Part shown: positions 22,778-37,034 of the stretch, piece after piece
How positions within the stretch are numbered: position 1 is the first letter of the stretch
Layout: each line of letters opens with the position of its first letter
NCBI GenBank assembly: GCA_905182995.1
Contig: CAJJDP010000032.1
Coordinates: forward strand, 433,221 to 497,220
Length of the DNA: 64,000 nt
Source: Paramecium octaurelia
Lineage: Eukaryota > Ciliophora > Oligohymenophorea > Peniculida > Parameciidae
Direction: 5' to 3'
Notes under the pieces: generated by a model
Told to the model about the DNA's origin: nothing
The model's database searches: none
What the model saw: only the letters and a program-made list of their open reading frames with translations
Program-made: the position numbers and the translations under genes

Positions 22778-24791
22778 TCATTTAAGTTTTGGTCTATGCG
22801 AGGTGCTGCCTCTTTAAGTGATTTGCGAAGATAAAGTAAAGAGTGATAATTATGATAACTAGGATTTAAGATGAGTGGAGGTGCTTGAAATTCTTTTCTG
22901 CAATTATTGAGGTGGTCTTTATGATGATATTTCCCTATTTGTAGGACTGCTATGTTATAATTGCATTATTTTTTGAATCTAATTATAATTGATATGATTA
23001 ATATAGTTCCTATCCATTAAAGACCTTTCTGAGAGGAGTGTTCTCAACGTTGGGTGATTATCCTGATTCCTCAATGAAGGAGCTTTCTTTAAAAGAGTCT
23101 AAAAGCTTTTTCTCAAAAGAGCCAATGTAGCAGCTGTTGGAGTTGTTCCAGTTAAAGATTTAGGTTATTTTGGGGTTTTCATACTTAATTGATTGTCAAT
23201 ATCCTATAGATTGAGTTGTAGATGCTTCTTTGGTGAATTTTGAGTACTATGATGGCCACTATTAAAAAACTGATTATTGATTCTTGGAGAACTGGCAGAT
23301 TTCAGAGATTACTTAACTGAGTTACTCTTCTTGAATTAATTTGGATTCACATTAGATTGTTTTTCATTTAACACTAGTTTTTATTTCTTTTCCACTACCA
23401 AATCACTAGATGCTCTATTTTTAACATTCTGTTATTTTGATTCTAACAAGAACTAATCCTAATGTAAAGGGTTAATGTAATTGAAGAACTCAAACAAATC
23501 ATCTTAGGGTTTCAAATCACCAGTTTCATTTCTCTAATTGAATTCAGCCACATCTACTTTTAAGAATTCTCCATGGATATGAGTTTCATAGATATCTATC
23601 TCAATAGGCATTTCTATTTGCTTATTTTTTATGGCTTCCCAATTCACATCACTTAACCATTAATACTTCTTTAAAACTTTGAAATCCTTGATACGTTTGC
23701 TTACATCCTTTTCCAATAAATCAATCAACAATTCTGTAACTTCTTCTGTAAGGTCTTCTGGCAACTCTAACTCCTCATTAATTATCTTCTAAAAGATCTC
23801 GTCAGTGTTTTAAGAGTAATGTGGTGGCAATCCCAAAAGCAACTCATGTAATAGGCAGCCTAATGTGTAGAAGTCTGCAGGATATGAATATCCTTAACGA
23901 CTAAAATAGTCAATAGAGTTACCTGACTATTTCTGGAGGCATGTACTCTGGAGAACCACAAAAACTATGAGTTACGTCTTCATTCATCAAGTCCAACTTA
24001 GATAGACCGAAATCTGTCAATTATATGTGACCGCGAATATCAATCAAGATATTTTCTGGCTGTTACAATTAATTTTAATAATACCTTTAAATCTCGATAG
24101 AGCACTTTATGTTTATGTAACTCTTCCAATGTGCAAATAACTTCGCAAAAGTACTTCTTGGCTTCGTCCTCTGTAAATCGATAATTTTAGAGATGGAAGA
24201 ACATCTCTCCTCCTGGACTGTATTCCATTAAGAAACACAAATGTTCTCTTGTGGCAAATGTTGCATATAATGGCACAATAAATGGGCTTTAATTTAATAC
24301 ATTGGATAATATTTTCTTTTCTCTCAATACCTATTCCAAACGTCTACAATCTGTAATGTAATGCTTTTTTATCATTTTCAGCGCATAGAGTCTTGCATTC
24401 CCTTTATGTCTTATCAAATATACTTCTGACGTTCCTCCTTTGCCTATGCATTTTTCAAAGACAAAGTCTTTCAAACTTAACTATCCTGTTTATTACTTGT
24501 AAATTCCTATCAACCACTCATTCTACTTCAATTTATTTAATGGAAATGAACCTAATCGTTATTATTTCTTACTCCTGTCTTCAGGTCTCGATAGAATATA
24601 ATCTAAAGTCAAAGCCCCAGATACAGTCTTTAATCCGATCAGTTAATTTGGATTTGGAGTCAAGGGATGCTCTTTAATCTATCTCTTTAATTCATTATTA
24701 CTCTTTTGTAAAGATCACTCAAATTTGCATTACTTGGCATCTCGATGAGAATTAATTTGTCTTGTAATTTTAGATTAATTGCCCTTGTCAT
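22778..24791 (-). CDS. AGC-type serine/threonine protein kinase
   Basis: About 650 aa with at least two introns (22 bp near 23910, 25 bp near 24070). N-terminal ~130 residues (MTRAINLKLQDKLILIEMPS...) may be a ubiquitin-like or PB1-like fold. The kinase domain has the Gly loop CIGKGGTSEVYLI, the Lys in YALKMIKK, the catalytic loop VLYRDLKPENILID, DFGLSK and the activation segment CGSPEYMPPEIV. All catalytic residues are present. The C-terminal ~200 residues are Ser/Asn/Gln-rich with no clear AGC hydrophobic motif. The ATG is 31 bp from the upstream gene's stop. Substrate unknown. Confidence 0.92.
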
Positions 24792-24822
24792 TTTTATCAA
24801 TTTAATTTTATTATATATATAA

Positions 24823-25678
24823 TCATTTTGATAGCCATTTCCTATGTTGTTGAGGAAAGTGATGCTGCTTCCAAACTTACACTTGCTCCCTCAAGTGTTT
24901 CTCATTCAGTCGTTCCATGAATCTGATTTCAGACATATCCTTGTTCATGAAAATCCCCTTCACGTCATTCTCCATCTCTTCATGCTCCATTATTTTAAGA
25001 GCTTCTATGTGCATAATCTGATTGTCTTTGAATTTGCAATAATTCATTTTCACCTACTCCTTCATCTTCTACTCCTCCTATTATTTCTTTTCATATCTTC
25101 TCTTCAACTGCAATAACTTCCCCTCAGCATTCACTATTGACATCAACTTATTCTCCCTGTCAGTGTCCTCGACCATTGAACTAAATTACGACTATTCAGT
25201 AGGAATGTGATGAAACTGTTTCAACTTCTCTTTGGCTTCTAATTTCTTCAATTCATTCAGTAACTACCTCTTCCTCTTACTCATCAAATCTAACTATAAT
25301 TTGTACTTAAATACTCTTGTCATCAAGTATCTTATCAACATGTTTATCCAAACGTAAATTCAAATAGTCCTTTTGCTTCTTGATCAGTAGATCTTCCCTC
25401 AAATGATTTTCTAAACTCTATCTATTTTTTGGCCCAAACAAAGAAAGATTGGCAACCTTAGATAGATTGAGAAGGGCTTAATCAGAAAGACTTTTTTAAT
25501 AGAGTGGGTTCTAAGTTTTATCAATCTCCATAAAAAGAGCTGAACTACCAAAATTATTCTTTATTTCTGGGAATTAAGTTTTAAGCATAGTTCTATTAGA
25601 TTTAATAGTTTTAGTCATATCTCTTTTCATTTCTGTTCTCATTGTATCTCCTAATTCTGTAATCAATAGTCTATTCAT
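24823..25678 (-). CDS. Coiled-coil protein, tandem paralogue A
   Basis: Predicted 276 aa with one 25-bp intron, exact codon count. Starts MNRLLITELGDTMRTEMKRD. A predicted helical middle contains QALLNLSKVANLSLFGPKN, and a long Lys/Glu/Gln coiled coil follows (KRKRQLLNELKKLEAKEK, ...NAEGKLLQLKRRYEKKQQEE). No enzymatic motif. It is a clear homologue of the gene immediately upstream (25702-26467), and only 23 bp separate them. Probably a cytoskeletal or basal-body component by analogy with Paramecium coiled-coil families, but that is a guess. Confidence 0.75.
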
Positions 25679-25701
25679 TTAATATATATATATATAAATA
25701 A

Positions 25702-26467
25702 TCAATCAGTATTAATTTATTTATTGCAACAATTTTATTAGATTCTTATTCTCATTCGAGAGTTATTTTTAATTACTAATTCTTTTTTTGATATGTTAAA
25801 TCCAGAGAAATTGATATTAAATCTATTCGAGTTTTTTTCTTAACTTTATTCCAAACAACTAGCCAGTCTCTATCTCATTCTCAAATCAGCTTGATTCTGC
25901 CTTTGAAATCTCCTCTACAATTGTTCCAATTTGCCTTCAGCATTCATAATGGAGGGAACTTGAAGAATGGTTTACACCTTCTCATTGTCTTTAAACGCCA
26001 AGGTGTAATTCGACTTACTTCTATCACTTTGTTTTATTAACATTAGTTATTTCAGCAACTAACTTTTTCGCTTTGTAAATTAATCTCAATCTTTTAGAAA
26101 TATTGTAAATACCTTGATTATCCACAATTTGATGTACTAATCTGTCTAAATTCTTATTTATATAGGAACTCTTTTTTGGTAGATTGAGATCCTACTATAT
26201 GCAATTCTTCAGTTGTTCAGTTTAACCTTGCAAGGATAGCTTGGCCATGTTATATAGCTTAGTTTAGGCAATGGACACGAGTTCTTATGGACACAAGAGA
26301 GGATTAATTGTATTTTATCTTTTTAATTCAACAGTGGACTCACTAGCATTGGTTTTAAAACGAAGATATCTTTTGCTCGAAGTAAAATTGAAGTCATTTG
26401 AAGTACAATCTTCTTTGAGATCTTTACGAATAGAATCTCCAATTTCTGTAATAATAATTCGATTCAT
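25702..26467 (-). CDS. Coiled-coil protein, tandem paralogue B
   Basis: Predicted 245 aa with one 28-bp intron, exact codon count. Starts MNRIIITEIGDSIRKDLKED, aligning with MNRLLITELGDTMRTEMKRD of its neighbour. It shares the later block FTKRKSQLLKQL and NAEGKLEQLQRRFQRQNQ. The similarity runs over the whole length with the intron at the equivalent place, so this is an old tandem duplication. It is more diverged and shorter at the C-terminus than copy A. A longer in-frame start exists upstream (about 26620), but conservation with copy A begins exactly at this ATG, so I use it. Confidence 0.7.
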
Positions 26468-26677
26468 TATTAAATATAATAAATATATAAATAAGTTGGA
26501 TTCCATATTTTGATTAATTCTTCTCTTTCTGAAAACAAATTGATTCCTTATAGCCTTGTAACTCATTTTGATGGTAGCAAAAACAAAAGTCAAGGAGATT
26601 AAGCACCAAAATTCAACCAAATAATTTCATTTATAAAATTGTAAATATTATTATATATATATATCATTTATCATAAC

Positions 26678-28363
26678 TCAATGTCTTCCTGGCATTTACT
26701 CCTTCTTTGGTTCTAATTTAATCATGTCATCAATTCTCAAGATTGTTATGGCTGCCTCTGTGGCAAATCTAAAAAGGATAGTTATAATATTACTTTATTG
26801 CTTTCACTTTACTAACAGTTGGTTCTAGAATTCCATGTCTTAAATTATGTCTGACTTCTCCTTTGATTAGATCTAAGCCACTGTACTTAAATCCCTTTTC
26901 ATCTATTTTCATTGATTGAGATTTGCTATGTAAAACTCTTAATTTGCTGATTAATTCTATTGAATCTTTGGCTGCATTAGTAGCTAATATCTTTGGAATA
27001 ACAGTCAATGCTTCAGCAAACTCAGCAACAGCGATTTGTTCAATTGTGTCTAGAGTTCTTGAGAAATCATCTAAATAAATGCTTAAAGCCATTTCAACAG
27101 CTCCACCACCAGCTACAACTGAACCAGATTCCAAGGTTCTTTTAACAACACAAAATGAATCGTGCATTGATCTCTCTATTTCATCAGTCATCATTTCATT
27201 AGCTCCTCTCAGAATAATGCTGGCTGATTATTCCCTTTTCATTCCCTTGAAAAATATGTAATCATTGTCTCCTATAGCTTCTTCATACACTTCCTATTAT
27301 TACAATATTACTATACTTCAGCCTCTCCTAGACTTGAAACATCAAACGACTCTCCAGTTTCTTCATTTGCAAAGGTAGTGATGATCTTCGCCCCAGTTGC
27401 TCTTGCTATTCTCCTTAAATGTTCTTTGGGAACTCTTCTCAATCCAATAGCTCCTGCTTCTACTAAATATTTATTAGCTAAGTCATCCATTCCCTTTGAA
27501 GTTAAAATTACATTGGCACCTGCTGATAACAATAATTAGATTCTTTCTTTCAACACATCCATTTCCTTCTTTCTTATTTTCTCTAAATTATTAGGATCAT
27601 CAACCAAAATTTAAACACCCATCTGCATTTTGAATTTATTTAAATTGATATCTAAGCATGCAACTTTGGCATTCTTAACTTTGGTCACCATTTGTTGTGA
27701 GGCTCTTTATAATTATAGAACATATCCTCTAACCAATTCAGATTAATTGGAGGATTGCCCATGACTTTTAACGACATTTATAGATTAAATGGGATACTTA
27801 GGTTTTCCAGTTATCTAACCTTAAGTTTTGATAAGTCTGACAGCATCGACGGCCAATTTAGCAAAAATGTGACTCTCGGAACCAATAATTTTACTATTCA
27901 TCGAAGTCTTGGCAGCATTCAATAGAATCTCAGTGTCATCCTCTGTGATTTTGTGCACTAGATGAGATTGAATATATTTGACTGCTTACCTAGCAGCTAA
28001 TTTGTAACCGGATATAATGGTGGTAGGATGCACTTTAATTTTGATTAATTCATTAGCTCGCTTAAGCAATTCAGCAGCTAAAATAACTACTGATGTAGTG
28101 CCATCGCCAACTTCCTTATCTTACAATTAACTCAATTCAACAATGACCTTAGCAGCAGGATGCTCAACTTCCAATTGTTTAAGGATGGTAGCTCCATCAT
28201 TTGTGATTACAACATCCCCAATTTCATCTACAAGCATCTTATCCAATCCTTATGGTCCAAGACTTGTTTTCACTATATTCGCAATGGCCATGACAGCAGT
28301 TACATTACTTGTACGAACATCTTAACCTTGATCTCTTTCACCACGAATACCCAGAGCAGACAT
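26678..28363 (-). CDS. CCT1: CCT/TRiC chaperonin subunit alpha
   Basis: Predicted 545 aa, about the usual CCT length, with a 23-bp intron near 27300 and a 25-bp intron near 26780. Motifs of the family are present: [58 protein letters not shown] (the ATP-binding GDGTT with catalytic Asp) and [23 protein letters not shown] and the C-terminus [20 protein letters not shown] point to subunit 1 (alpha, TCP-1) rather than another subunit. It forms one position of the eight-subunit cytosolic ring that folds actin and tubulin; tubulin load is high in a ciliate. Confidence 0.95.
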
Positions 28364-28480
28364 TTTAATTAATTAATTATATAATTATTTAAACATCCTA
28401 GCATACCTAATCAACCATTAATTTATTTCTTTTACAGTGAATTGATTTATAATTATTAAATTATAATATTAATTAATTAA

Positions 28481-31427
28481 TCATCTTCTCTTTGCATATT
28501 GCTTATTTGGCATGAAATCATCCAAATCATTCTTTGAATAATTGTTTTAATAACGCTTTGGATAATAAACATTCTCCTTGTTTTCATTATTAAATGGAGA
28601 AGATCTTTCTTAAATTTTACTCTTCTTTTAGTTATTGTTGCATTATAAAAATACCTACCCAAATTATTCGTTTAAGGGTTCCTTTAGGTCATTCTTGCTA
28701 TTTTTCTTTATATATTATCTGCATATATTCTAATCCTCATTTGATAATTCTGGTAAAATCTTTAATAGCCTATTGCATGGTAATTGAACTGTATTTTATA
28801 ACAAAGTCATTAATTAAGAATTTTAAATAGATAATAACGTATCCAAATTGGAAATGTTAAAATCCATTTTTAAACCCATTATTACAATATTGGTAACTAT
28901 TGGATAAACTTATTCATTCAATTCATATTATAATAAGGAGTTAATTGTTTATTCTAAGGTTTAATGTTAAATTCTATTTTCATCCATTAATTGATATAAT
29001 CTATTCAATAATGGAATTGCCTGGAGTAGTTGTTTATCTAAACTATAAAGTCTGATTATTGTCAATAACAATTGAATGGATTAAGGAATTGAATGACAGA
29101 ATTGATCAAATATTTGAACTCCGATGTGATACTATTATTGATTTAGACAGGATTCCAAAATGAGTTGTAACAAGGATTCATCAGGATTAATTTGAAAAGT
29201 TGCCATGATTTAAACTGTCTCATTGAGCCTTTTCATATTGCCTTTTCTGCAATGTCCCTTTAATAATGTACTAAAAGTAATGAGATCTGGTTTGATTGTA
29301 GATTCAACTAATTCTTAAAATAATTTATCCGCTTAATTGAGTTATCCATTCTTTACCATTCCATCTAAAAATGAATTATAAGTTATGAGATTTGGATATG
29401 TTTTAGGTGATTATTTCATAAGATTAAAATATTTGAGAGCTTCGTCAATTTAATTTTATTTACAACATCCTTTAATGATGGTTGTATAGAGAACTGTGTT
29501 GATTGGAAGGTTTTATGCTTTCATCTGATCAATGAATTGCAATGCCTGATCTAATCTATCATTCCTAACACATGCATCTACTAAACATCCATAAGTGACA
29601 TCGTTAATTGGAATCTTTTTTTATTTCATTTCTTCAAACATTCTAAATGCTCCATTCAAATCATTCATTTTCCCATATGCTTTAATTAAGATTCCATAAG
29701 TGACAGATGATGGATCAATTTATTTATTTTTCATTTCTCTAAATAAATCCATTCCTTTTTAGATCTCATTAAATTTAACGCAAGCATCAATTAATGAATT
29801 ATAAAGTATTTCATCTGGTTTGAATTACCCAGTCTCTTGAATCTATTCCAATAGAGTTATTGCTCTCAATAGTTCATCCCTATTTGAGTGATTGGTTTTA
29901 ATTCCATTCACTAAGATACTATAAGTAAAATTATCAGGGAATATGCCATATTACTTTCTCATTTCTTCAAAATATCTCCAAGCAATATTCATTTTATTAC
30001 ACTTAACACAAGAATCAAGTAATGAATTGAAACTGATTCTATTTGGTTTGATGCCTATTTATTTCATTTCTTCAAACAAATTTATAGCATCATTCAATCT
30101 CTTCTTTCTTCCACATCCTTTTATCAATGTATTATAGGTAATCTCATCTAATTAAATGGTCTAGGATTATTTCATCTCATTTAGCAATTAGAAACCTCGA
30201 TTCAAGTCTCCTGCATTTATACATGCATCTAGAAGACAATTATAAATGATTTGATCTGGCTGATTAATTTATTTATATTCATCAAATAACTAAAATGCCA
30301 ATTTCAAATCCATATTATCTGAATTTTTTAAGCCATTAATAAGAGTTGTATAAGTAAAATTATCTGGCTTTGTTTAGGTCAATTTAAGATTTTCGAAAGT
30401 CTTCCAAGCTTTTTCCTTTTTATTGTTTTTAAAGTATTAATCGATCATCGTGTTTATTGTAACAATCGTAGGTTGAATTTTCGCTTAATCTCTCATGAAT
30501 ACCAATAGATATTCTGCCATCTCAACTTAAGACTTTCTGAAAGCATAATCAATTAGTTTATTAAAGAATATATCAGTTGGATGCAAATTGATCACACCTT
30601 CATATAACACTTCATTGAAAAATTGATACCATTAAGCATTGGAACTACTTAATTCAATTAATTATCTTAGAAGCATATCACAGATTTTTTGAGCTGTTTT
30701 TTCAAATTCATCCTTGATTGACTCATCAATTTATCTATTTAATTTCGATTTTAATAATTCCCAACATTCTCCAACCAATCCCCAATGCAATAATTGATGG
30801 GTATGACAATAAACAATAAGAGGATAATATTGAATCTAATTGTATTACGCTAATTCCGCCTTGAAAATCATTGTTTCCAAAAGATGTTAGATTTCATGTA
30901 AAGCATAGAAACCTTCTTGGGAACCAATCCTAGATGACACACTAAATATCATTTTGATGATTTATCTATTCAGTAAATAATTTTTGCTTGTCAATATTGC
31001 AGTTAATCCAACAATTCTCTATTTTAAATACACTCTATCTTGCTTTACAATCAATTCAATTGTATGAATAATAGAATTTGATTTAACCCAATCAAGATCC
31101 TCAAATTCATCTAAGTATGATAGGATATCAGGAACATTATTTGAAGTCAAATATTATTCTAATCTCGTTTCACAAATAACTGCTTAATTGGTTGAAAGTG
31201 AGGACATTTTTGTGGGTCCTACTTAGAAACAAGATATCTCAATATCGTCATTGGTTGAGTGGCTTATTTCTCCGGTGCTATTCAAAATTTAAAGAGAATA
31301 AGTACATTGCACTCCATGGTGTTTTTTGACCTGAACTTCTTGGGATTTTTTTTTATTGAGAAACAGAATTTCTAACAATATTTGGATCAATGTTCTCTTA
31401 ATTGTGAATAGTATCAGACTTGTTCAT
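28481..31427 (-). CDS. Pentatricopeptide-repeat (PPR) protein
   Basis: Predicted 972 aa with a single 28-bp intron near the 5' end, exact codon count. After ~330 residues of helical sequence come about a dozen 35-residue PPR motifs of the form ITYNTLIKGCGRKKRLNDAI / NLFEEMKQIGIKPN. The C-terminal ~130 residues are Asn/Lys/Ser-rich and lack repeats. PPR proteins bind single-stranded RNA, one base per motif, mainly in mitochondria for RNA processing, stability or translation. I do not see a strong mitochondrial presequence (start MNKSDTIHNQENIDPN). The last 110 codons also look like a separate small gene (ATG at 28810), but the frame is continuous with the PPR region, so one gene is preferred. 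Confidence 0.92.
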
Positions 31428-31509
31428 TTACTCAAAAAATATATTTAAATTAATTGAATTTAAATTCTTTTAACTGTTAGTTTTAAATAATATTATTCTC
31501 ATAAATGTT

Positions 31510-33427
<1,918 letters not shown>

Positions 33428-33736
33428 AAATTAAAATAAAACTTATTCAAATTATTTATAATATTCAAAGTAAATTCGAACCATCTCATAATGCTTAACA
33501 ATGACAAACTGAAGTATTTTTAAACAGTAATAAACTCTAAATTTATTTTCTTATCTACTACTGTATCAATTTATCAATGAAACTTTATCATCAATCGTTA
33601 AATGCAGATTTACATTAATAAAATCACATAAGGAAAATGATAGGATTTGAAGACTCAAAGGGTATTTTCTAAATTTATCTTCCCTTAGTGAATTGATTAT
33701 AATTTGTTTTAATTAATTTTATAATAAACTTTAAAT
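33428..33736. promoter_or_regulatory. Divergent intergenic region between AGPS and a kinase gene
   Basis: 309 bp of AT-rich DNA between two divergent start codons. No distinctive motif recognised. Confidence 0.4.
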
Positions 33737-35275
33737 ATGCATTAGCAATAAATTGTATTGTCATATTTTGCATAATTGAGATTGTAAATTAGTGATGCAT
33801 TACATATCAACACTGAAAAATATTTCAAAAAGCAGGCATCGGAATCAGAGTTAGTCTTAATTTCAAGATTGACAGGAAAAATAAATAAAAGGAATACAGA
33901 ATAATAAAGGACAATAGTCATCTCTAGTGAAAATATCTATAATATCGATAAGAAATCAATTAAAAGAAAGATTTCAATTCATAAAATATTTGGGGTGACA
34001 GTTTCTAGGTCAAGTTATGAATTTGTTTTACATGTTCCTTAGGAAAGTGATTATCGTTTCAAATCACAAGAATATAGAGATATCATTCTCTATTACTTAT
34101 CTATTGTCCTTAAATTAAATAACAAAGATGGCCTAAGGCTCTATATGGTAGATAATGAAGAATTGGATCAATTTTGCTTGCATGATGCAACAGCTGATTG
34201 CAAAAAATAAATTGCACTTCATCCAAAAACAAAATTACTTTTATTGTATCCTGAGAATTTTCAATTGTAATACATAAATTTGATGTTTGCTCAAAATAAA
34301 AATGTCAAAAATTAATATATCAGCATCCTATATGTTCATGATCCTCTGAACTTAAGGATAAGATTGGATGATTATTCAAAACTCGCTACTATTGCTTAAG
34401 GTTCCTTTAGTAAAGTGCTCTTAATAAACTAAAAAATTGAGAAGCAGTCACAACTCTTAGTTCTCAAAACTATTTAATCTTACAATATCGATATTAATAT
34501 ATTGCAATTTCACTTAGAAAATTATGCTTAATCTCAGTATACGGAGCAGTTAGAACTGTGCTTAAGATAGCAGGATTAAATTCATTTTTTTTTCAAATTT
34601 GTAAAAGGCGGAGACTTATACACTCATCTTTAAGAAGTAAATTATTTTTCAGAAATTGAAGCTAAATACATTATTGCATAAATAGCTTTAGGATTATCCT
34701 ATCTACATGAAAGCGGAACTATATATGGAGATCTAAAACCAGAAAATGTATTGATCGATGAAAATGGATACATTTAATTGACAGATTTTGGATTCGGCAG
34801 ATTGAGAGTCTATCAAGAATTTAAAAAAGTTTAGACTATTAATTTTACTGTTGAATATGCTGCTCCAGAATACCTCTTGCAAGGAGATTTAACTAGAATG
34901 TCTGATTGGTACAGTTTAGGAATTTTACTTTATGAATTGGTGATTGGAATTTCTCCATTTTATCACCATAATCATGAGATTGCAATTAAGATGATTTGCA
35001 AAGGAGATTTGTATTTTCCCAAGACCCCTGCTATAACTTATGAATGCAAGGATTTTATAACGAAATTGCTTCAGAAGGATAGCTAAAGTCGTATAGGATT
35101 TGAGCATGACTTCAAAGAGATCTAATCTCATAAATGGTTCTAAGGATTAAACTGGTAAGAACTTTCAGAAAAGAAAAAATCGTTACCGTACATCCCAAAA
35201 ATTAATGAAGAAGATACTGTACCATAGTAATATTTTAGATTTGAGAAATTAACTGATGAAGAAAAGGGTTGGTGA
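33737..35275 (+). CDS. AGC-like protein kinase with N-terminal PH-like domain and altered catalytic loop
   Basis: Intronless, 512 aa. Residues ~40-150 look like a PH/myosin-TH1-like fold: [20 protein letters not shown], then [20 protein letters not shown] and FVLHVPQESDYRF. The kinase domain (about 215-480) has an altered Gly loop [15 protein letters not shown] with the ATP Lys, and [17 protein letters not shown] where the usual HRD/YRD arginine is Gly. It then has [24 protein letters not shown] and [15 protein letters not shown]. Asp, Lys and Asn of the loop remain, so it is a non-RD kinase that may not need activation-loop phosphorylation. No Thr aligns at the usual activation site with certainty. 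Confidence 0.88.
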
Positions 35276-35639
35276 TAAAGATAAAATATTCTTATTTAAA
35301 TTCACGAAAATTAATTGATTGAACTTTGCAACTCTACTATTATGATTTTTAGGCTCCATAAACTAATAACTTAGTTATTTATTAGGGCTTAATGTAATAC
35401 TCTATAAATAAAATCAAATTTCCATTATCATATCTTAAATCTTGTTATGAATTCATAATTTCCTGTCCTTTCTTATTCTGATGAATTTACTAATAATTAT
35501 TTTGTTAATTCTATTATTTATAGATTTAATATAAATAATCTGAAATCACAAGATACATAGATTCAACTAATATGAATTTATTTAAAAACTTAATTATTAT
35601 TATACAATCAATAACCAAAAATTTAAGTCAATAATAATT
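35276..35639. other. Convergent intergenic region
   Basis: 364 bp of AT-rich DNA between two converging gene ends. Nothing recognised. Confidence 0.4.
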
Positions 35640-36521
35640 TCAATTTATTTGTTTTAACCTGATATTAGGTAAATGAGTTGATTAGTTTTATCTCGGAGAA
35701 GTATGTTTAGAAAGTAATGGAGGTTATATTTTTTATTATTGTTAATTAATTGATTTTTATTGAGTTTGGTTTAATTTCTTTGTAACATATTAATTTAAAA
35801 CTGAATTCAATCCAGTTATTAAGTATAGTTTTTATTGAGATTTTGACAATTTCTTGTGTATATATTATTCATCTGATGAAAACTTTCGCACCAAAGATTT
35901 TCTTGGTTTAAGATGGTAAAATTCCTCATCTGAATCTTAAGGAGAGTTTACTGCTGTAGCGTTTTAGCTAAAGACATAATCAAAATTAGTGGCTGATTTA
36001 AATTTGGGACTGACATGAAACTGCTTTGATGCAATTTCTAAAACATTAAGCAAAGTCATCCTAGGATTATCTATTCTTGTTTTAAATGCTTTTTTCATCC
36101 TTTGTCGTTATCTAAACCTGATATTTTAAACTATCTTGTATCTGATTATAAAAAGCAAGCAATAAACAAGTTTCTTAAAAACTTTGATATATTTGGAATT
36201 TCTGTAACGATCCATTATTTATTACTACCTTAATTACTCTTATTTCGAATGCTAAGTTTCTGTAAAGGTGTAAATTTTAAATATCCTCTACTTAAAAACT
36301 GACTCCTTCCCACATTCTGAGCAACAACAACTTGAATTGCCTAATTTTGTAGAACTAATGTCAAGTTTATTTTTTCTAATTATTCTTGAACTTTTCAATG
36401 GAGATCGAAATAATTAATAAGTTTTAACATTTTTTATTGAATATCTCTTTCTTCTTTCTTATGCTTATTCATAGTAAAACTACACTTTTGTTTGCCTAAA
36501 ATTTTATTATTTAAAGTTCAT
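35640..36521 (-). CDS. Unknown basic protein with a Cys-rich motif
   Basis: Intronless under the ciliate code, 293 aa, start MNFKQQNFRQTKVQFYYEQA. It has a basic N-terminus (RRKRYSIKNVKTYQLFRSPL), then NSSCCCSECGKESVF, a CCC-x2-C cluster that could bind zinc but lacks an obvious partner pair. A strongly basic helix follows (NIRFRQRQRMKKAFKTRIDN) and a Ser/Gln/Lys-rich tail ending LPNIRLKQIN. The composition (few hydrophobics, many Gln from TAA/TAG) is that of a real ciliate gene. An alternative start at 36472 in another frame runs into TGA and was rejected. No family recognised. Confidence 0.65.
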
Positions 36522-37034
36522 TATAAGTAATATATAATAAATTTTATTTTTTAAAGTAACAAAAAATTCTGATGTTATTTATCTTTTCAACCAATAAACT
36601 TATACATATTAATACTATAAATAATAATTATCATATTGCATAGATCAGCATGATTAGAAAATGAAAGTATTATCAATCCTTAGGATTTTATTTTATTACT
36701 GATTAATAAATAGCAATAATAAATAAATAATATTAAGATAATTTTCATATGTCTAAAAATATTTTAATCAAGATTATATTGATTATCATATTTAATTAGA
36801 AAATAAATTGATAAATTACAATTTATACTTCAATTTTACTAATAATTATATACAACTACAATTAAATATTTTCATACTGAATAAATCCAATTAAATATAA
36901 TAAACTCAATTTATTTTGATGAATTAAAAATTCAAATGTAATCTATATTATGAATTTAATAATTTGAAACGATGTTATTCACAGTTAAAATGTATAATTA
37001 ATAATACTAAATTTATGATTTAAAAGAATAGATC
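36522..37034. other. Intergenic, about 510 bp
   Basis: Very AT-rich stretch between two minus-strand genes. No frame, repeat or RNA gene stands out. Confidence 0.4.

Noticed and set aside
26468..26620. N-terminal extension of coiled-coil paralogue B
   Set aside because: Similarity to paralogue A begins exactly at the internal ATG (26467), and the extension is hydrophobic and unlike its neighbours.
28481..28810. Separate 109-aa gene starting at 28810
   Set aside because: The frame runs continuously from the PPR gene into this segment with no TGA, so it is the PPR C-terminus.
36430..36472. ATG at 36472 as start of the Cys-motif protein
   Set aside because: That frame meets a TGA after about 28 codons with no good intron; the ATG at 36521 in another frame gives an uninterrupted 293-aa protein.
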